NCBI GenBank assembly: GCA_965226945.1
Contig: OZ245717.1
Location: 2,418,001 to 2,482,000 of the forward strand
Source of the DNA: SYLG01 sp965226945
GTDB taxonomy: Bacteria; Planctomycetota; Planctomycetia; Gemmatales; Gemmataceae
Reading direction: 5' to 3'
DNA length: 64,000 nucleotides
Position 1 is the stretch's first letter; each line of letters begins with the position of its first letter. Under the pieces are notes generated by a model. It was not told where the DNA came from. It worked only from the letters and a program-made list of their open reading frames with translations, and made no database searches. Both the position numbers and the translations under genes were made by a program. Of this stretch, positions 44,590 to 53,477 are shown piece after piece.

Positions 44590-45543
44590 CTAACTGGCCA
44601 ACGAGGCCTTGGCTTCCTCGGCCTGATTGTTGATCTCGTTCCACTTATCAAGCAGGGTGCGCCGCGAACGCTCGAGGCGACGCAGTCCCCAACCCTGTCC
44701 AAGAATGCGCGCCGCCAACGCTTCGCGCGGATCGCTACTCGCTTTGGTGCGAACTTCGCACAAAAACGAACCGCTCCCGGTGCTGGTGATGCCGCAGCGA
44801 ACCACGCCCTCGACTTTTTCGAGCACGCCTCGCAAGGCTTCCTGCGCCGGCGCCGCAACTTCCACGAGAACTACCGGCTCGTTCTCCAGCTCCGACATCT
44901 TGGCCACCAGGCCGACGCGGCCGCGCTTGAGGATGATCACGCGCTGGACCAGTTCTTCCACTTCGGTCAACAGGTGAGAACTGAACAGGATCGTGTGGTT
45001 TTTGCCCAGTTCGCGCAAGAAGGCCAACGTTTCCTGCTTTTGGCCGGGGTCGAGTCCGTCGGTCGGTTCATCGAGAATCAATAGCGGTGGATTGGCGAGC
45101 AGGGCGTCGGCAAGACCGACACGCTGGCGATACCCTTTCGAAAGCGTGCCGAGCAGGCGGCGACGCACCTCGCCGACGCGGCAGCGCTCCATCGTTTCCT
45201 CGACCCGGATTTTGCGAATCGCGCGATCGACCCCTTTCAATCGCGCCCGGAAATGGAGGTATTCCTCGACGCGCATTTCGGGATAAAGCGGAATGCTCTC
45301 AGGCAAATAACCAATACGCTGACGGACTTCGAGCGACTGGGTCATGACGTCGTAGCCCGCCACGCGCGCGATGCCGCTGGTCGCCGGCAGGTAGGTCGTG
45401 AGCATGCGCATGAGGGTCGTTTTGCCCGCGCCGTTATTGCCCAATAACCCCACAATTTCGTTGGCCTCGACGGAAAAGGAGGCTTCATTAAGTGCCAGCA
45501 CCGGCCCAAAGTATTTGGTGAGCCGGTCGACCTGGATCATCAT
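44590..45543 (-). CDS. ABC transporter ATP-binding protein (GldA-like)
   Basis: About 317 residues from the ATG at 45543 (a second ATG follows directly). Walker A is GLLGNNGAGKTTLMRM, the Q-loop region is QRIGYLPESIPLYPEM, the signature is LSKGYRQRVGLADALL, and Walker B is LLILDEPTDGLDPGQ, then the His switch in ILFSSHLLTEVEEL. A C-terminal domain of about 90 residues is typical of GldA/CcmA-type ATPases. It energises the permease encoded next. First gene of the operon; GAGAGG lies upstream of the start. Confidence 0.95.
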   Translation of the reverse strand: MMIQVDRLTKYFGPVLALNEASFSVEANEIVGLLGNNGAGKTTLMRMLTTYLPATSGIARVAGYDVMTQSLEVRQRIGYLPESIPLYPEMRVEEYLHFRARLKGVDRAIRKIRVEETMERCRVGEVRRRLLGTLSKGYRQRVGLADALLANPPLLILDEPTDGLDPGQKQETLAFLRELGKNHTILFSSHLLTEVEELVQRVIILKRGRVGLVAKMSELENEPVVLVEVAAPAQEALRGVLEKVEGVVRCGITSTGSGSFLCEVRTKASSDPREALAARILGQGWGLRRLERSRRTLLDKWNEINNQAEEAKASLAS

Positions 45544-45734
45544 GGTCGCTCTTGCCTCTCTAGGGCGGTGAAAGGGAATGGCCCAGGTGGAACGCAGGGA
45601 TCCGAGCCCCGCCCCAATCCCTCCATTGACGGAAAGATCCACAAAATGGACCCGTCCGGTAAGTACATTGCTCTATGAAAAACTAGGGATTTGCTATCCT
45701 TGGATCAAGTCCCCAGCCATGCAGAGGATCTCCC

Positions 45735-46454
45735 ATGGGCGACAACTGGATGACGCCGCGGCGCATCCACCTCGGTGCGTCCGAACTCGAACAGCTACCC
45801 CGCCACCCGAACTGGCGCTACGAATCGCTGCCCGGCGGCGAAATGGCCCTGCTTGTGCCCAAGCCCAGGTTTGGCCATGCCCTGCTCGACTTAGAAAAGT
45901 GGCGGCCAAGCGGCGGCTTGAAAGATGTTGGCTTTCGCACCTGGGAGGTGCAAGATCCCGAGGACCTTGCCGGACTGTTCTCACTTTCGTTTGAAGCCTT
46001 CGAGCCGCTCGCAGGCCTTTCCCGCAAGGATCGCGGCCTGGCCGCCCGTGAAGCTTTATCCGAAGCCTTCGGCGGCGTGGAGGGCCCGGTCAGTTCGGCG
46101 AGCATTGTTGCACTCAACGAGGGCAATCCCGTCGGCGGCGCCCTGATCACGCTTTTACCGGGCGGCAATCTCGATGCGCCGGGGGCCTGGCGCTGGCACG
46201 AACCGGCCCCGGCCGATCTGGAACTGTCGGGAGCAGGCCAGCCGCATTTGACCTGGATTTTTGTCGACCCACAGCGGCAGCACGAAGGGATTGCCGCGGC
46301 CATGCTCAATTTTTGCATTCGCAAGTTGCGGACACTTGGTTACCGCACGCTTGCCAGCACCTTTTTGACCGGCAACCACGCCAGCGTGCTCTGGCACTGG
46401 CGCATGGGTTTTACCTTGATGTCCTGGCCAGGCTCGCCTCGGTGGAGAAACTGA
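45735..46454 (+). CDS. GNAT family N-acetyltransferase
   Basis: A 239-residue protein. The C-terminal half carries the acetyltransferase fold: HLTWIFVDPQRQHEGIAAAM, where QRQHEG corresponds to the acetyl-CoA pyrophosphate loop (usually Q/RxxGxG/A; here partly degenerate), then LNFCIRKLRTLGYRTLASTF and NHASVLWHWRMGF. The N-terminal 100 residues are less clear. The substrate is unknown. It is divergent from the ABC operon, with 190 bp between, and stands alone. Confidence 0.75.
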   Translation: MGDNWMTPRRIHLGASELEQLPRHPNWRYESLPGGEMALLVPKPRFGHALLDLEKWRPSGGLKDVGFRTWEVQDPEDLAGLFSLSFEAFEPLAGLSRKDRGLAAREALSEAFGGVEGPVSSASIVALNEGNPVGGALITLLPGGNLDAPGAWRWHEPAPADLELSGAGQPHLTWIFVDPQRQHEGIAAAMLNFCIRKLRTLGYRTLASTFLTGNHASVLWHWRMGFTLMSWPGSPRWRN

Positions 46455-46715
46455 TGGTTCCGTTCCGGCACAGCCTCGTGCCCCGATCACACCAACTGAC
46501 ACTAGAGATCTTGCCAATTATGGAACGATTCAAAACACTCTATTTTGATGACGATTCTGACAACCGTTTATGACTACAATTTAATGACTATTTATAATCA
46601 ATGCGCTTACATCAACCGCTCTACTATTTCCGTATAAAATTGCTCGAAAAACTTGGGCGAAAGTTTTTTCTACTGCAACTTCGTCTGAATTGCCGTCCTA
46701 AAATCTCATCAAACA
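46455..46715. other. AT-rich intergenic region
   Basis: About 260 bases between the GNAT gene and the convergent ATP-grasp gene. From about 46500 to 46720 the sequence is visibly richer in A and T than the surroundings (for example the TTTATGACTACAATTTAATG stretch near 46568). I find no gene, RNA or clear terminator hairpin. Confidence 0.45.
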
Positions 46716-47447
46716 TCACGCGAGTTCGACGGCATGGCGCAAGACTTCGAGCTCGATTGCCGGATCGCAACCATAAATTCCTGAACCCCAGGCGGAGTTC
46801 TGCTCCACCGCGGCCCATCCGCGTCCGGAGATGACGCCGATGTCGAGCACGGTTGCACGCGGAAAGTCCACGCGCGGATCATTCAACACCCATCGAGCGA
46901 ATTGCGCCGCATCGGCAGCCTCCGCTTCCGAGCAAGCAAAGTCCGTATCCTTTTGCAGCACGCCCTCGCGAAGATAAATCGACAGCGCGCGAATCTGCCG
47001 ATCGAGCACGAAGCAGCGAAACTCTTTTTCCCAGTGAACAACCTCGGCAACCAGCACCGGCGAATCCTCGCCATACCAATCCGGTAGTTCGGAACCCCGA
47101 TAGACCCCGGCGGGAAATACCTTGTCGTTGGGAGGCTTGGTGAATGCGGCTTCGCCAGATAATTTCGCCTCTTTCAAGGGGATCAACTCCACCTTGCGCT
47201 TGCGATACTCTTCGGGAAGGCGTGGCAACCAATCGATGGCCGGATCAAGCAATTTCAGTCCGAACGCCTCCGCGATGTCTGGCGCCATCAGTCCTTCCAG
47301 ATAAAGGACAGGCTCGCTGACAGAACGAAGCTCCTCAGGAACACGCCAGTTCACCAGCCGTTCGACCCCCCAGCCCAGTTGGCTGGCGGTACGCCAGAGC
47401 TGTTGAGCATCTTCCGTGAAGCGAGGTGTGAGGATGAGCGTGGGCAT
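46716..47447 (-). CDS. ATP-grasp domain protein (DUF4343-like)
   Basis: A 243-residue protein. The C-terminal half has the pattern of DUF4343 ATP-grasp proteins: VLVAEVVHWEKEFRCFVLDR, FPRATVLDIGVISGRGWAAV, then EQNSAWGSGIYGCDP, where the acidic and Asn residues would bind Mg-ATP. The N-terminal part (MPTLILTPRFTEDAQQLWRT) is the usual first strand. It could ligate an amino or carboxyl group; the substrate is unknown. It is followed on the same strand by nothing in an operon-like position. Confidence 0.8.
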   Translation of the reverse strand: MPTLILTPRFTEDAQQLWRTASQLGWGVERLVNWRVPEELRSVSEPVLYLEGLMAPDIAEAFGLKLLDPAIDWLPRLPEEYRKRKVELIPLKEAKLSGEAAFTKPPNDKVFPAGVYRGSELPDWYGEDSPVLVAEVVHWEKEFRCFVLDRQIRALSIYLREGVLQKDTDFACSEAEAADAAQFARWVLNDPRVDFPRATVLDIGVISGRGWAAVEQNSAWGSGIYGCDPAIELEVLRHAVELA

Positions 47448-47609
47448 GATGGAAAAAGGAGAGAAAATCGGGTCTATTAACTCTCCTACGCGCGAAAGAC
47501 TTCCCGATTACGGCATCCCGAAATCGATCTTGGAGCAACGTCTTGACACCCTGAAATCGTCCTCAGAAAACAGGCAGGATTTTCCGGAACTCGATTTTTC
47601 GTTGCGCGA

Positions 47610-49415
47610 TTAATTCTGCGCGGTGGCCATCACCTGAAGCTGAATCCGGCTCTTGTCATACTCCCCTTCGAGGAAATCGCGGCCGCGCTTCACATTGACA
47701 TGATCCCACGGCAGAATCTCCGATTTCGGTTTTTCCCGCTGAGCATAGAAGAGCGGATCGATCCCCAGTTCCGCCATGGCTTCGTGCCAGAGCTTTGGCT
47801 GAAAACACTCGCGCCAGCCATCGAAGCGCGCTCCCTTGCGCCAGGCCAACTCCACAAGCGCGGCGGTACGCCGATCGCCTCGCGTGAGAATGCCTTCAAG
47901 CAGGCTCGTTTCAATGTCGTGATGTTTGATGCGCACCGCCCGCAATCGCACACGACTGCGCAGATAGCGGCCGGCTTCCTCGAAATATTCACGCGTCGCC
48001 ATGCCGTTCCACTGGTAAGGAGTGTGCGGCTTGGGAACGAAGTTGCTCACCGAGGCGGTGACTTCTTTCCATTTGCCGGTGACTTCCTTGCCGATGCGCG
48101 CGATCGTTTCCGACATGTCGATGATGCCATCGAGGTCGATCTTGCGTTCGCCGGGAAGACCGATCAGGAAATAAAGCTTGACCTTGGTCCAGCCATTTTT
48201 GAAGGCCTCGCGGCAGCCTTCATAAAGATCTTCGTTTTTGATCTTTTTGCGGATCTGTTCGCGCATGTCGTCGCGAGCGACTTCGGGCGCCAGGGTCAGG
48301 CCCGCCTTGCGAATTCCCTTGACCAGCTTGGGCAAGGTTCGCAGTTGATTGTTGATCCGCAGACTCGGCAACGTGACGCTGACCCCCAGGGGGTGAAATA
48401 CCTCGTGCATCCGCGTGACGAGCTCTTCGAAATAGGGGTAGTCGCTCGTCGACAGACTCAAAATGCTGATCTCATCGTAACCGGTATTGCGGTAGGACTC
48501 CAGCGCCGCCTGTACGATGGTTTCGACCTGACGCAGGCGCAAAGGCCGTTTGATGACGGTCGACTGGCAGAAGCGGCATTGCCAGGGGCAACCGCGCATG
48601 ATTTCAATCGAGATGCGGTCATGCGGCGTGCGAATGTGCGAAACCACCGGCTTCGTCGGCAAGGCGAAGGCATCGAAATCCTGCGTGATCTGGCAGGCGG
48701 TGATCTGCGCCGGGATATCGCCGCGGGTGCGGTGCACGGCCGCCAGGGTGCCATCGGCCAGATAATCGGGTTCGAAAAAGCGCGGGATATAGGCCCAGGG
48801 AGCCTTGGCCGCAATGCGGGCGAGAATTTCTTCGCGCGAAAGACCGGTATCGCGGCGAAGTTCGGTCCACATCTGCGTGATGAGGGGTAGGCTTTCCTCG
48901 CCATCGCCAATAACGAATAAATCGACAAAGGGGGCGATGACCTCGGGATTTTGCGCGCCGGGTCCGCCCGCAATGATGAGCGGATGATGACGCTCCCGTT
49001 GAGCACTGTGCAGGGGAATCCTGCCCAGATCGAGTATGGTGAGCAGATTCGTGTAGCAGACCTCGTATTGCAGGCTGAAACCGATCAGGTCGAACTGGAT
49101 CAGCGGCGTGAACGATTCGAGTGAATAGAGGGGCAGATCGGCCTTGCGTAGCGCTTTTTCAAAATCGACCCAGGGGGCGAAGACCCGCTCGCACCACCAA
49201 TCGGGTCGGGCATTGATGATCGAATAGAGCACCTGCAAGCCATGGTGGCTCTGGCCGATGGTGTAGGCGTCGGGAAAAGCCATGCACACACGGGCCGTGA
49301 CCTGGGCGGGATCCTTGACGACGGCGTTGAGTTCACCGCCGATGTACTGGGCCGGCGAGTCGACCCGGCCGAGCAAGGCGTTGACTTTTTCTCGAAGGGC
49401 GTCGCCACTGAGCAT
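47610..49415 (-). CDS. B12-binding-type radical SAM protein (TIGR03960-like)
   Basis: A 601-residue protein. The radical SAM iron-sulfur motif is IEIMRGCPWQCRFCQST (CxxxCxxC) at about residue 275. A B12-binding-like region lies before it (VCMAFPDAYTIGQSHHGLQV, LIIAGGPGAQNPEVIAPFVD, IGDGEESLPL), as in TIGR03960 proteins. The later part, LYFLIGLPGERKIDLDGIID and SVSNFVPKPHTPYQWN, completes the barrel. In many bacteria this protein is followed by a TIGR03936 domain or gene and by RNase E/G or L21/L27 genes; here none of these are adjacent. The target of the enzyme is unknown to me. Confidence 0.9.
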   Translation of the reverse strand: MLSGDALREKVNALLGRVDSPAQYIGGELNAVVKDPAQVTARVCMAFPDAYTIGQSHHGLQVLYSIINARPDWWCERVFAPWVDFEKALRKADLPLYSLESFTPLIQFDLIGFSLQYEVCYTNLLTILDLGRIPLHSAQRERHHPLIIAGGPGAQNPEVIAPFVDLFVIGDGEESLPLITQMWTELRRDTGLSREEILARIAAKAPWAYIPRFFEPDYLADGTLAAVHRTRGDIPAQITACQITQDFDAFALPTKPVVSHIRTPHDRISIEIMRGCPWQCRFCQSTVIKRPLRLRQVETIVQAALESYRNTGYDEISILSLSTSDYPYFEELVTRMHEVFHPLGVSVTLPSLRINNQLRTLPKLVKGIRKAGLTLAPEVARDDMREQIRKKIKNEDLYEGCREAFKNGWTKVKLYFLIGLPGERKIDLDGIIDMSETIARIGKEVTGKWKEVTASVSNFVPKPHTPYQWNGMATREYFEEAGRYLRSRVRLRAVRIKHHDIETSLLEGILTRGDRRTAALVELAWRKGARFDGWRECFQPKLWHEAMAELGIDPLFYAQREKPKSEILPWDHVNVKRGRDFLEGEYDKSRIQLQVMATAQN

Positions 49416-49531
49416 GATGCAAATTCCGAATATTCTGCATGAGGATCACCCGGCACTCTGAAAGAACCGAGCCCCGACCAATTCTCATTATCCTACCCAG
49501 CGCGCCTGATCGTGAGAATTGCTCGACCTGA

Positions 49532-50422
49532 TTAAGGAAGGCTGACGACTTCTCCTCCCGACTTGGAGGCCAGCGCCGGAAGGATCGATTCGGCGGAATA
49601 AGGCAGAAACCTGACCGATCCATCGGTCAACACAAAATTCGCGCCGCCGGAGTGAAGGCTCCAGTAATGGAACAGATCGCATTGTTCCGTCGTCTGGCCC
49701 GCGGAAAAGGAGAATGGTCCAGGCGGACATTGCGCGCAGTAAGTCGCGCCCGGCCAGTGGATTTCTTTGACCCCGAGCACAAAATCTCCCGAGCCCGATC
49801 CCCCCTGCCCCAGGCCGGAGTACCACCAGCCATACCAAAAGTCGGTGCTCGGCGGTCGTTCTCCCACGCAGACGGTGTTGCTCGTGCCATCGAGAATATC
49901 GGCGACGCGCACATGGGAATCGAAATAGAAAATCCCGTCGTTGGTCAGGTAGTCGCGGCCGGAAACTCCCATGTAACTGGTCAGGGCCGCGCGGTAGCCG
50001 TTGTGCGTGTTTTGCACGCTGAACACCCGGCTGTCGCTCGGACAGGAGAGAATCGGAATCGGAGTGAGCATGCCCATATGAGGAAGCTGAAACGGATTGC
50101 CCGGCTGGGCCGCGTAGGCATCGACCGTGACCTTCCAGAGCGCATCCTGTTCGATCCAGGGCAATAACCTGCCCATCCAACTGATTCCCGGGAATTTTTC
50201 CCCCGGTGCGCTTGCGGTCCGACCAGGTGGGAAAGCGCCTTGCTGGTCATGATGGTTGAGCAGGGCCAGGCCGATCTGCTTCATATTGTTCTTGCAAGAC
50301 ACTTGCGCACTGGCGGCGCGCACTTTCTGAACGGCCGAGAGCAACAAGCCAATCAAAATGGCAATGATGGCCATGACGACGAGCAATTCGATCAGGGTGA
50401 AGGCTTTGCGACTGAACCGCAT
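49532..50422 (-). CDS. DUF1559 prepilin-type protein
   Basis: About 296 residues from the ATG at 50422, which has GAGG five bases upstream; the long frame to 50656 is not supported. The N-terminus, RKAFTLIELLVVMAIIAILI, is a type II secretion/pilin methylation motif with the conserved Glu5. It is followed by the DUF1559 marks SCKNNMKQIGLALLNHHDQQ, FPPG, and a C-terminal GGANFVLTDGSVRFL. DUF1559 pseudopilins are hugely expanded in planctomycetes. The likely site is the cell envelope after prepilin peptidase cleavage. It is divergent from iscR. Confidence 0.93.
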   Translation of the reverse strand: MRFSRKAFTLIELLVVMAIIAILIGLLLSAVQKVRAASAQVSCKNNMKQIGLALLNHHDQQGAFPPGRTASAPGEKFPGISWMGRLLPWIEQDALWKVTVDAYAAQPGNPFQLPHMGMLTPIPILSCPSDSRVFSVQNTHNGYRAALTSYMGVSGRDYLTNDGIFYFDSHVRVADILDGTSNTVCVGERPPSTDFWYGWWYSGLGQGGSGSGDFVLGVKEIHWPGATYCAQCPPGPFSFSAGQTTEQCDLFHYWSLHSGGANFVLTDGSVRFLPYSAESILPALASKSGGEVVSLP

Positions 50423-50658
50423 CGAAACCTCACAGGTGTGGCTGGAGAGAAGGCAGGCTACGGCGCTTTGTCTGCAAGGCACGGACACGCAAACGCCATC
50501 TCTTGCACAAGATGGGTGAGCTCTTGTTTCGGCAACCATTTGCCCTGCTCCGGAATTCTCGCAAGTTTCGTCCTTCCCTGGAAAGTCTCCTTCAAAAAAG
50601 GATGAAGGAGAGGCCGGTTTCGCAGGCATTCCTCGTAGGTTGGGAAACCGCCTCACTC

Positions 50659-50687
50659 TTGAAAGAGCACCAATCCAGTGCTACTAT
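50659..50687 (+). promoter_or_regulatory. Sigma-70-type promoter of the isc operon
   Basis: TTGAAA (50659-50664) and TACTAT (50682-50687) are separated by 17 bases, close to consensus. The expected start near 50694 leaves about 55 bases before the iscR ATG at 50749. No clear classical IscR binding box can be seen overlapping it. Confidence 0.6.
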
Positions 50688-50748
50688 GAAATGGAAAGAG
50701 TACCTGGGTGATCCTGTTTCTGGGGTTCCTTGGGTTTTCGGGGTCAAA

Positions 50749-51300
50749 ATGGCATTTCTCAGCAGGAAAGTCGACTACGCTCTGCTCATCATGGCGGTGC
50801 TTCATCGCCGTGACGCGGGCGCCAGCGCCCGAGAAATTGCCGATGCCTACGGATTGGGCCGCCCCTTCGTGGCCAATATTCTTAAGCGCTTGTGCTCCAA
50901 GGGTTTAGTGCAAAGCCATCGGGGTGTGCGCGGCGGCTATGTGCTGGGCCGCGCCGCATCCCAAATCACGATGACCCAACTGCTTGAAGCGCTGGAAGAT
51001 CCGTTCCACCTGACCGAGTGCACCCCCAACCTGGAACATTCCTGTAATTTGGCGGGAATCTGTCCTGTTAAAGGGGCAATCGGCAAGGTTCACAAGCGTA
51101 TTGGTGACATCCTGGGTCAAACGACCCTGGATACGCTCTTTGAAGAATGCACCACCGATGAAAGCGCCCAAAAGAGCTGCATCCAACTCGGTTGGAATGC
51201 GAACCTTGGGGCTTTGCATCGAATGGGCTCCTCCCATCCCCATGAAGACGCGGCCGAACCCCAGGAAGCGACCCTGGTGGCGGCCGCCAACAACGAGTGA
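50749..51300 (+). CDS. iscR: Rrf2 family iron-sulfur regulator IscR
   Basis: About 183 residues from the ATG at 50749; the ATG at 50686 lies in the -10 box and the frame from 50503 is upstream of the promoter. The Rrf2 winged helix is MAFLSRKVDYALLIMAVLHR, then GLGRPFVANILKRLCSKGLV and GVRGGYVLGR. Three Cys follow in ECTPNLEHSCNLAGICP (spacing eight then six), the likely [2Fe-2S] ligands. A C-terminal tail of about 45 residues has two more Cys. As the first gene of the isc operon it probably represses the operon when cluster supply is sufficient. Confidence 0.88.
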   Translation: MAFLSRKVDYALLIMAVLHRRDAGASAREIADAYGLGRPFVANILKRLCSKGLVQSHRGVRGGYVLGRAASQITMTQLLEALEDPFHLTECTPNLEHSCNLAGICPVKGAIGKVHKRIGDILGQTTLDTLFEECTTDESAQKSCIQLGWNANLGALHRMGSSHPHEDAAEPQEATLVAAANNE

Positions 51301-52524
51301 ATGAGCATGGTTCAGCTGCCGATTTTCATGGATAACAATTCGACCACCCGGTGCGATCCCCGGGTCGTCGAGGCCATGTTGCCCTTCTTCACCGAGAAGT
51401 ACGGCAACGCCGCCAGCCGCAACCACGCCTTCGGCTGGGAAGCGGAAGAAGCGGTGGAAAACGCCCGCGACCAGGTCGGCGCCCTCATCGGCTGCTCGGG
51501 CAAGGAAATCATCTTCACCAGCGGCGCGACCGAAAGCAACAACCTCGCCATCAAGGGCGTTGCCTCGATGTACCGCAAAAAAGGCAACCACATCATCACG
51601 ACCGTCACCGAGCACAAGGCGATCCTCGATCCCTGCAAGCGGCTCGAACGCGATGGTTTTGAAGTGACCTATCTGCCGGTCGACACCTATGGCCAGGTTT
51701 CCGCCGAACAGGTGGCCGCTGCCCTCACCGACAAAACCATCCTCGTCAGCGTGATGGCCGCCAACAACGAAATCGGCACGGTGCAACCGCTCAAGGCGAT
51801 CGGCAAACTCTGCAAAGAAAAAGGCGTGCTGTTTCACAGCGATGCCGTGCAAGCCGTCGGCAAAATCCCTGTCAATGTCGAAGAGATGGGCATCGACCTG
51901 TTGAGCCTGACTGCTCACAAGTTCTATGGTCCCAAGGGCTCTGGCGCGCTTTATGTGCGGCGCAAAAACCCGCGCGTGCGCCTCGATGCCATCATGGATG
52001 GCGGCGGTCACGAGCGCGGCATGCGTTCGGGCACTCTCGCCGTTCCCGGCATCGTCGGCCTGGGCAAGGCCGCCGAACTGGCAAACAAGGAACGCGAAAG
52101 CGAGGCGGTCCGCCTGCTCGCTTTGCGCCAACGCTTGAACGATGCCATCACCCGCGAACTGGAAGATGTGCAGCTCAATGGCCATCCGACCGAACGGTTG
52201 CCCGGCAACCTGAACCTCAGCTTCGCCTTTGTCGAAGGCGAATCGATGATGATGGGCATCCGCGATGTCGCCGTCAGCTCCGGTTCGGCCTGCACCAGCG
52301 CCAGCCTCGAGCCGAGCTATGTGTTGCGCGCCATCGGCGTGGGCGACGACCTGGCCCACAGCTCGATCCGCTTTGGCCTGGGCCGGTTCAACACCGAAGC
52401 CGAAGTCGATCATGTTGCCAAGCAAGTGGTCCAGGCGGTCAATCACTTAAGGGAGATGAGCCCGCTTTACGAAATGCACAAACAAGGAATCGACATCAAG
52501 ACGGTCGAATGGGCGGCCCATTAA
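51301..52524 (+). CDS. iscS: Cysteine desulfurase IscS
   Basis: A 407-residue class V aminotransferase-fold enzyme that takes sulfur from cysteine for cluster assembly. The PLP Lys is in LSLTAHKFYGPKGSGALYVR, the catalytic Cys in SSGSACTSASLEPSYVLRAI, and MDNNSTTRCDPRVVEAMLPF and GCSGKEIIFTSGATESNNLA are typical of the IscS branch. The C-terminal SPLYEMHKQGIDIKTVEW matches the end of known IscS proteins. The ATG follows the iscR stop codon directly. A nearby second ATG (third codon) is an alternative start. Confidence 0.96.
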   Translation: MSMVQLPIFMDNNSTTRCDPRVVEAMLPFFTEKYGNAASRNHAFGWEAEEAVENARDQVGALIGCSGKEIIFTSGATESNNLAIKGVASMYRKKGNHIITTVTEHKAILDPCKRLERDGFEVTYLPVDTYGQVSAEQVAAALTDKTILVSVMAANNEIGTVQPLKAIGKLCKEKGVLFHSDAVQAVGKIPVNVEEMGIDLLSLTAHKFYGPKGSGALYVRRKNPRVRLDAIMDGGGHERGMRSGTLAVPGIVGLGKAAELANKERESEAVRLLALRQRLNDAITRELEDVQLNGHPTERLPGNLNLSFAFVEGESMMMGIRDVAVSSGSACTSASLEPSYVLRAIGVGDDLAHSSIRFGLGRFNTEAEVDHVAKQVVQAVNHLREMSPLYEMHKQGIDIKTVEWAAH

Positions 52525-52626
52525 TGCAGACCGCCCCCTCTAGCGGGGTTGAAAAGATAGCGATTTCGAAGAGGGATGAGCCGGGGTCGAACCCGGGAAC
52601 GTACGAAATCAAAGGAGGCTGGTTTC

Positions 52627-53061
52627 ATGGCTTATAGCGACAAGGTTCTTGATCATTACCACAACCCGCGCAATGTCGGCAGCTTTGATCGCGCCGATCG
52701 CCTCGTGGGCACTGGTGTCGTCGGCGCACCCGAATGCGGCGACGTGATGAAACTGCAAATCAAGGTCAACCCGCGCACCGGGCTGATCGAAGACGCCAAG
52801 TTCAAAACCTTTGGTTGCGGCAGCGCGATTGCTTCCAGTAGCCTGGCCACCGAGTGGCTCAAGGGCAAGAGCATCGACGAAGCGATGGAAATCAAAAACA
52901 CCTCGATCGTCGAAGAGCTCTGCCTTCCCCCCGTGAAGGTCCACTGTTCCGTCCTTGCCGAGGACGCGATCAAGGCGGCCATCAAGGACTTTCAGCAAAA
53001 GAACCAAGAAGAAAACAAGGCGGGCGTGACGGAAGTGGAAACCGTCGGCGCCGGCGCCTAA
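52627..53061 (+). CDS. iscU: Iron-sulfur scaffold protein IscU
   Basis: About 144 residues from the ATG at 52627, with AAAGGAGG six bases upstream. The protein has the three scaffold Cys: GAPECGDVMKLQI, FGCGSAIASSSLATEW, and VKVHCSVLAEDAI. The LPPVKVHC motif includes LPPVK, the sequence that HscA binds in IscU. The C-terminal 15 residues (EENKAGVTEVETVGAGA-like) are an acidic tail beyond the usual end. It assembles [2Fe-2S] and [4Fe-4S] clusters with sulfur from IscS. Confidence 0.96.
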   Translation: MAYSDKVLDHYHNPRNVGSFDRADRLVGTGVVGAPECGDVMKLQIKVNPRTGLIEDAKFKTFGCGSAIASSSLATEWLKGKSIDEAMEIKNTSIVEELCLPPVKVHCSVLAEDAIKAAIKDFQQKNQEENKAGVTEVETVGAGA

Positions 53062-53090
53062 ACCAATCCCTAACCGGAGGATTTTTTAGC

Positions 53091-53426
53091 ATGGCCATTA
53101 CCATCACCGAAAAGGCTGCCCGCAAGGTCAAAGAGATCGTCGCGGACAACCAGATCAACGAAAAAGTCTACCTTCGACTCAGCGTGGTCGGCGGTGGATG
53201 CAGCGGGTTCCAGCACAAGCTGGACCTCGACCCCAATCTCAATGAAAAGCTGGACGAAACCTTCCAGCTCGACGGCGTCGACATCGTCGTCGACAAGCGC
53301 AGCCTGATGTACCTGGGCGACGCCACCGTCGATTACCATGATGAAGACCTGGCCCGCACCGGCTTCAGCGTGGTCAACCCCACCGCCAAGAGCACCTGCG
53401 GCTGCGGCAGCAGCTTCTCGATGTAA
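53091..53426 (+). CDS. iscA: A-type iron-sulfur carrier IscA
   Basis: A 111-residue protein preceded by GGAGG. The three conserved Cys of A-type carriers are present: one in VVGGGCSGFQHKL and two in the C-terminal STCGCGSSFSM. MAITITEKAARKVKEIVADN at the start is typical. IscA delivers clusters or iron to target proteins. It follows iscU by 29 bp. A hairpin downstream may separate it partly from hscB. Confidence 0.94.
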   Translation: MAITITEKAARKVKEIVADNQINEKVYLRLSVVGGGCSGFQHKLDLDPNLNEKLDETFQLDGVDIVVDKRSLMYLGDATVDYHDEDLARTGFSVVNPTAKSTCGCGSSFSM

Positions 53427-53449
53427 CCTGGCCCGACTTAACGCGAATA

Positions 53450-53477
53450 CAAGGCCAGGGGTTGTTCCCTGGCCTTG
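53450..53477 (+). terminator. Hairpin between iscA and hscB (weak terminator or processing site)
   Basis: A perfect 11-base stem, CAAGGCCAGGG / CCCTGGCCTTG, around a GTTGTT loop, 23 bp after the iscA stop codon. No T run follows, so it may lower downstream expression or protect the 3' end of the upstream message rather than stop transcription fully. Confidence 0.5.

Noticed and set aside
50503..50748. N-terminal extension of iscR to an ATG at 50503 or 50686
   Set aside because: A near-consensus promoter at 50659-50687 lies inside this extension and the Rrf2 domain begins at the ATG at 50749.
52540..52626. Hairpin with a GGTCGAACCC string upstream of iscU, like a tRNA T-arm
   Set aside because: Only an isolated CCGGG/CCCGG hairpin can be folded; no cloverleaf. 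It may affect iscU translation, but nothing supports a tRNA.
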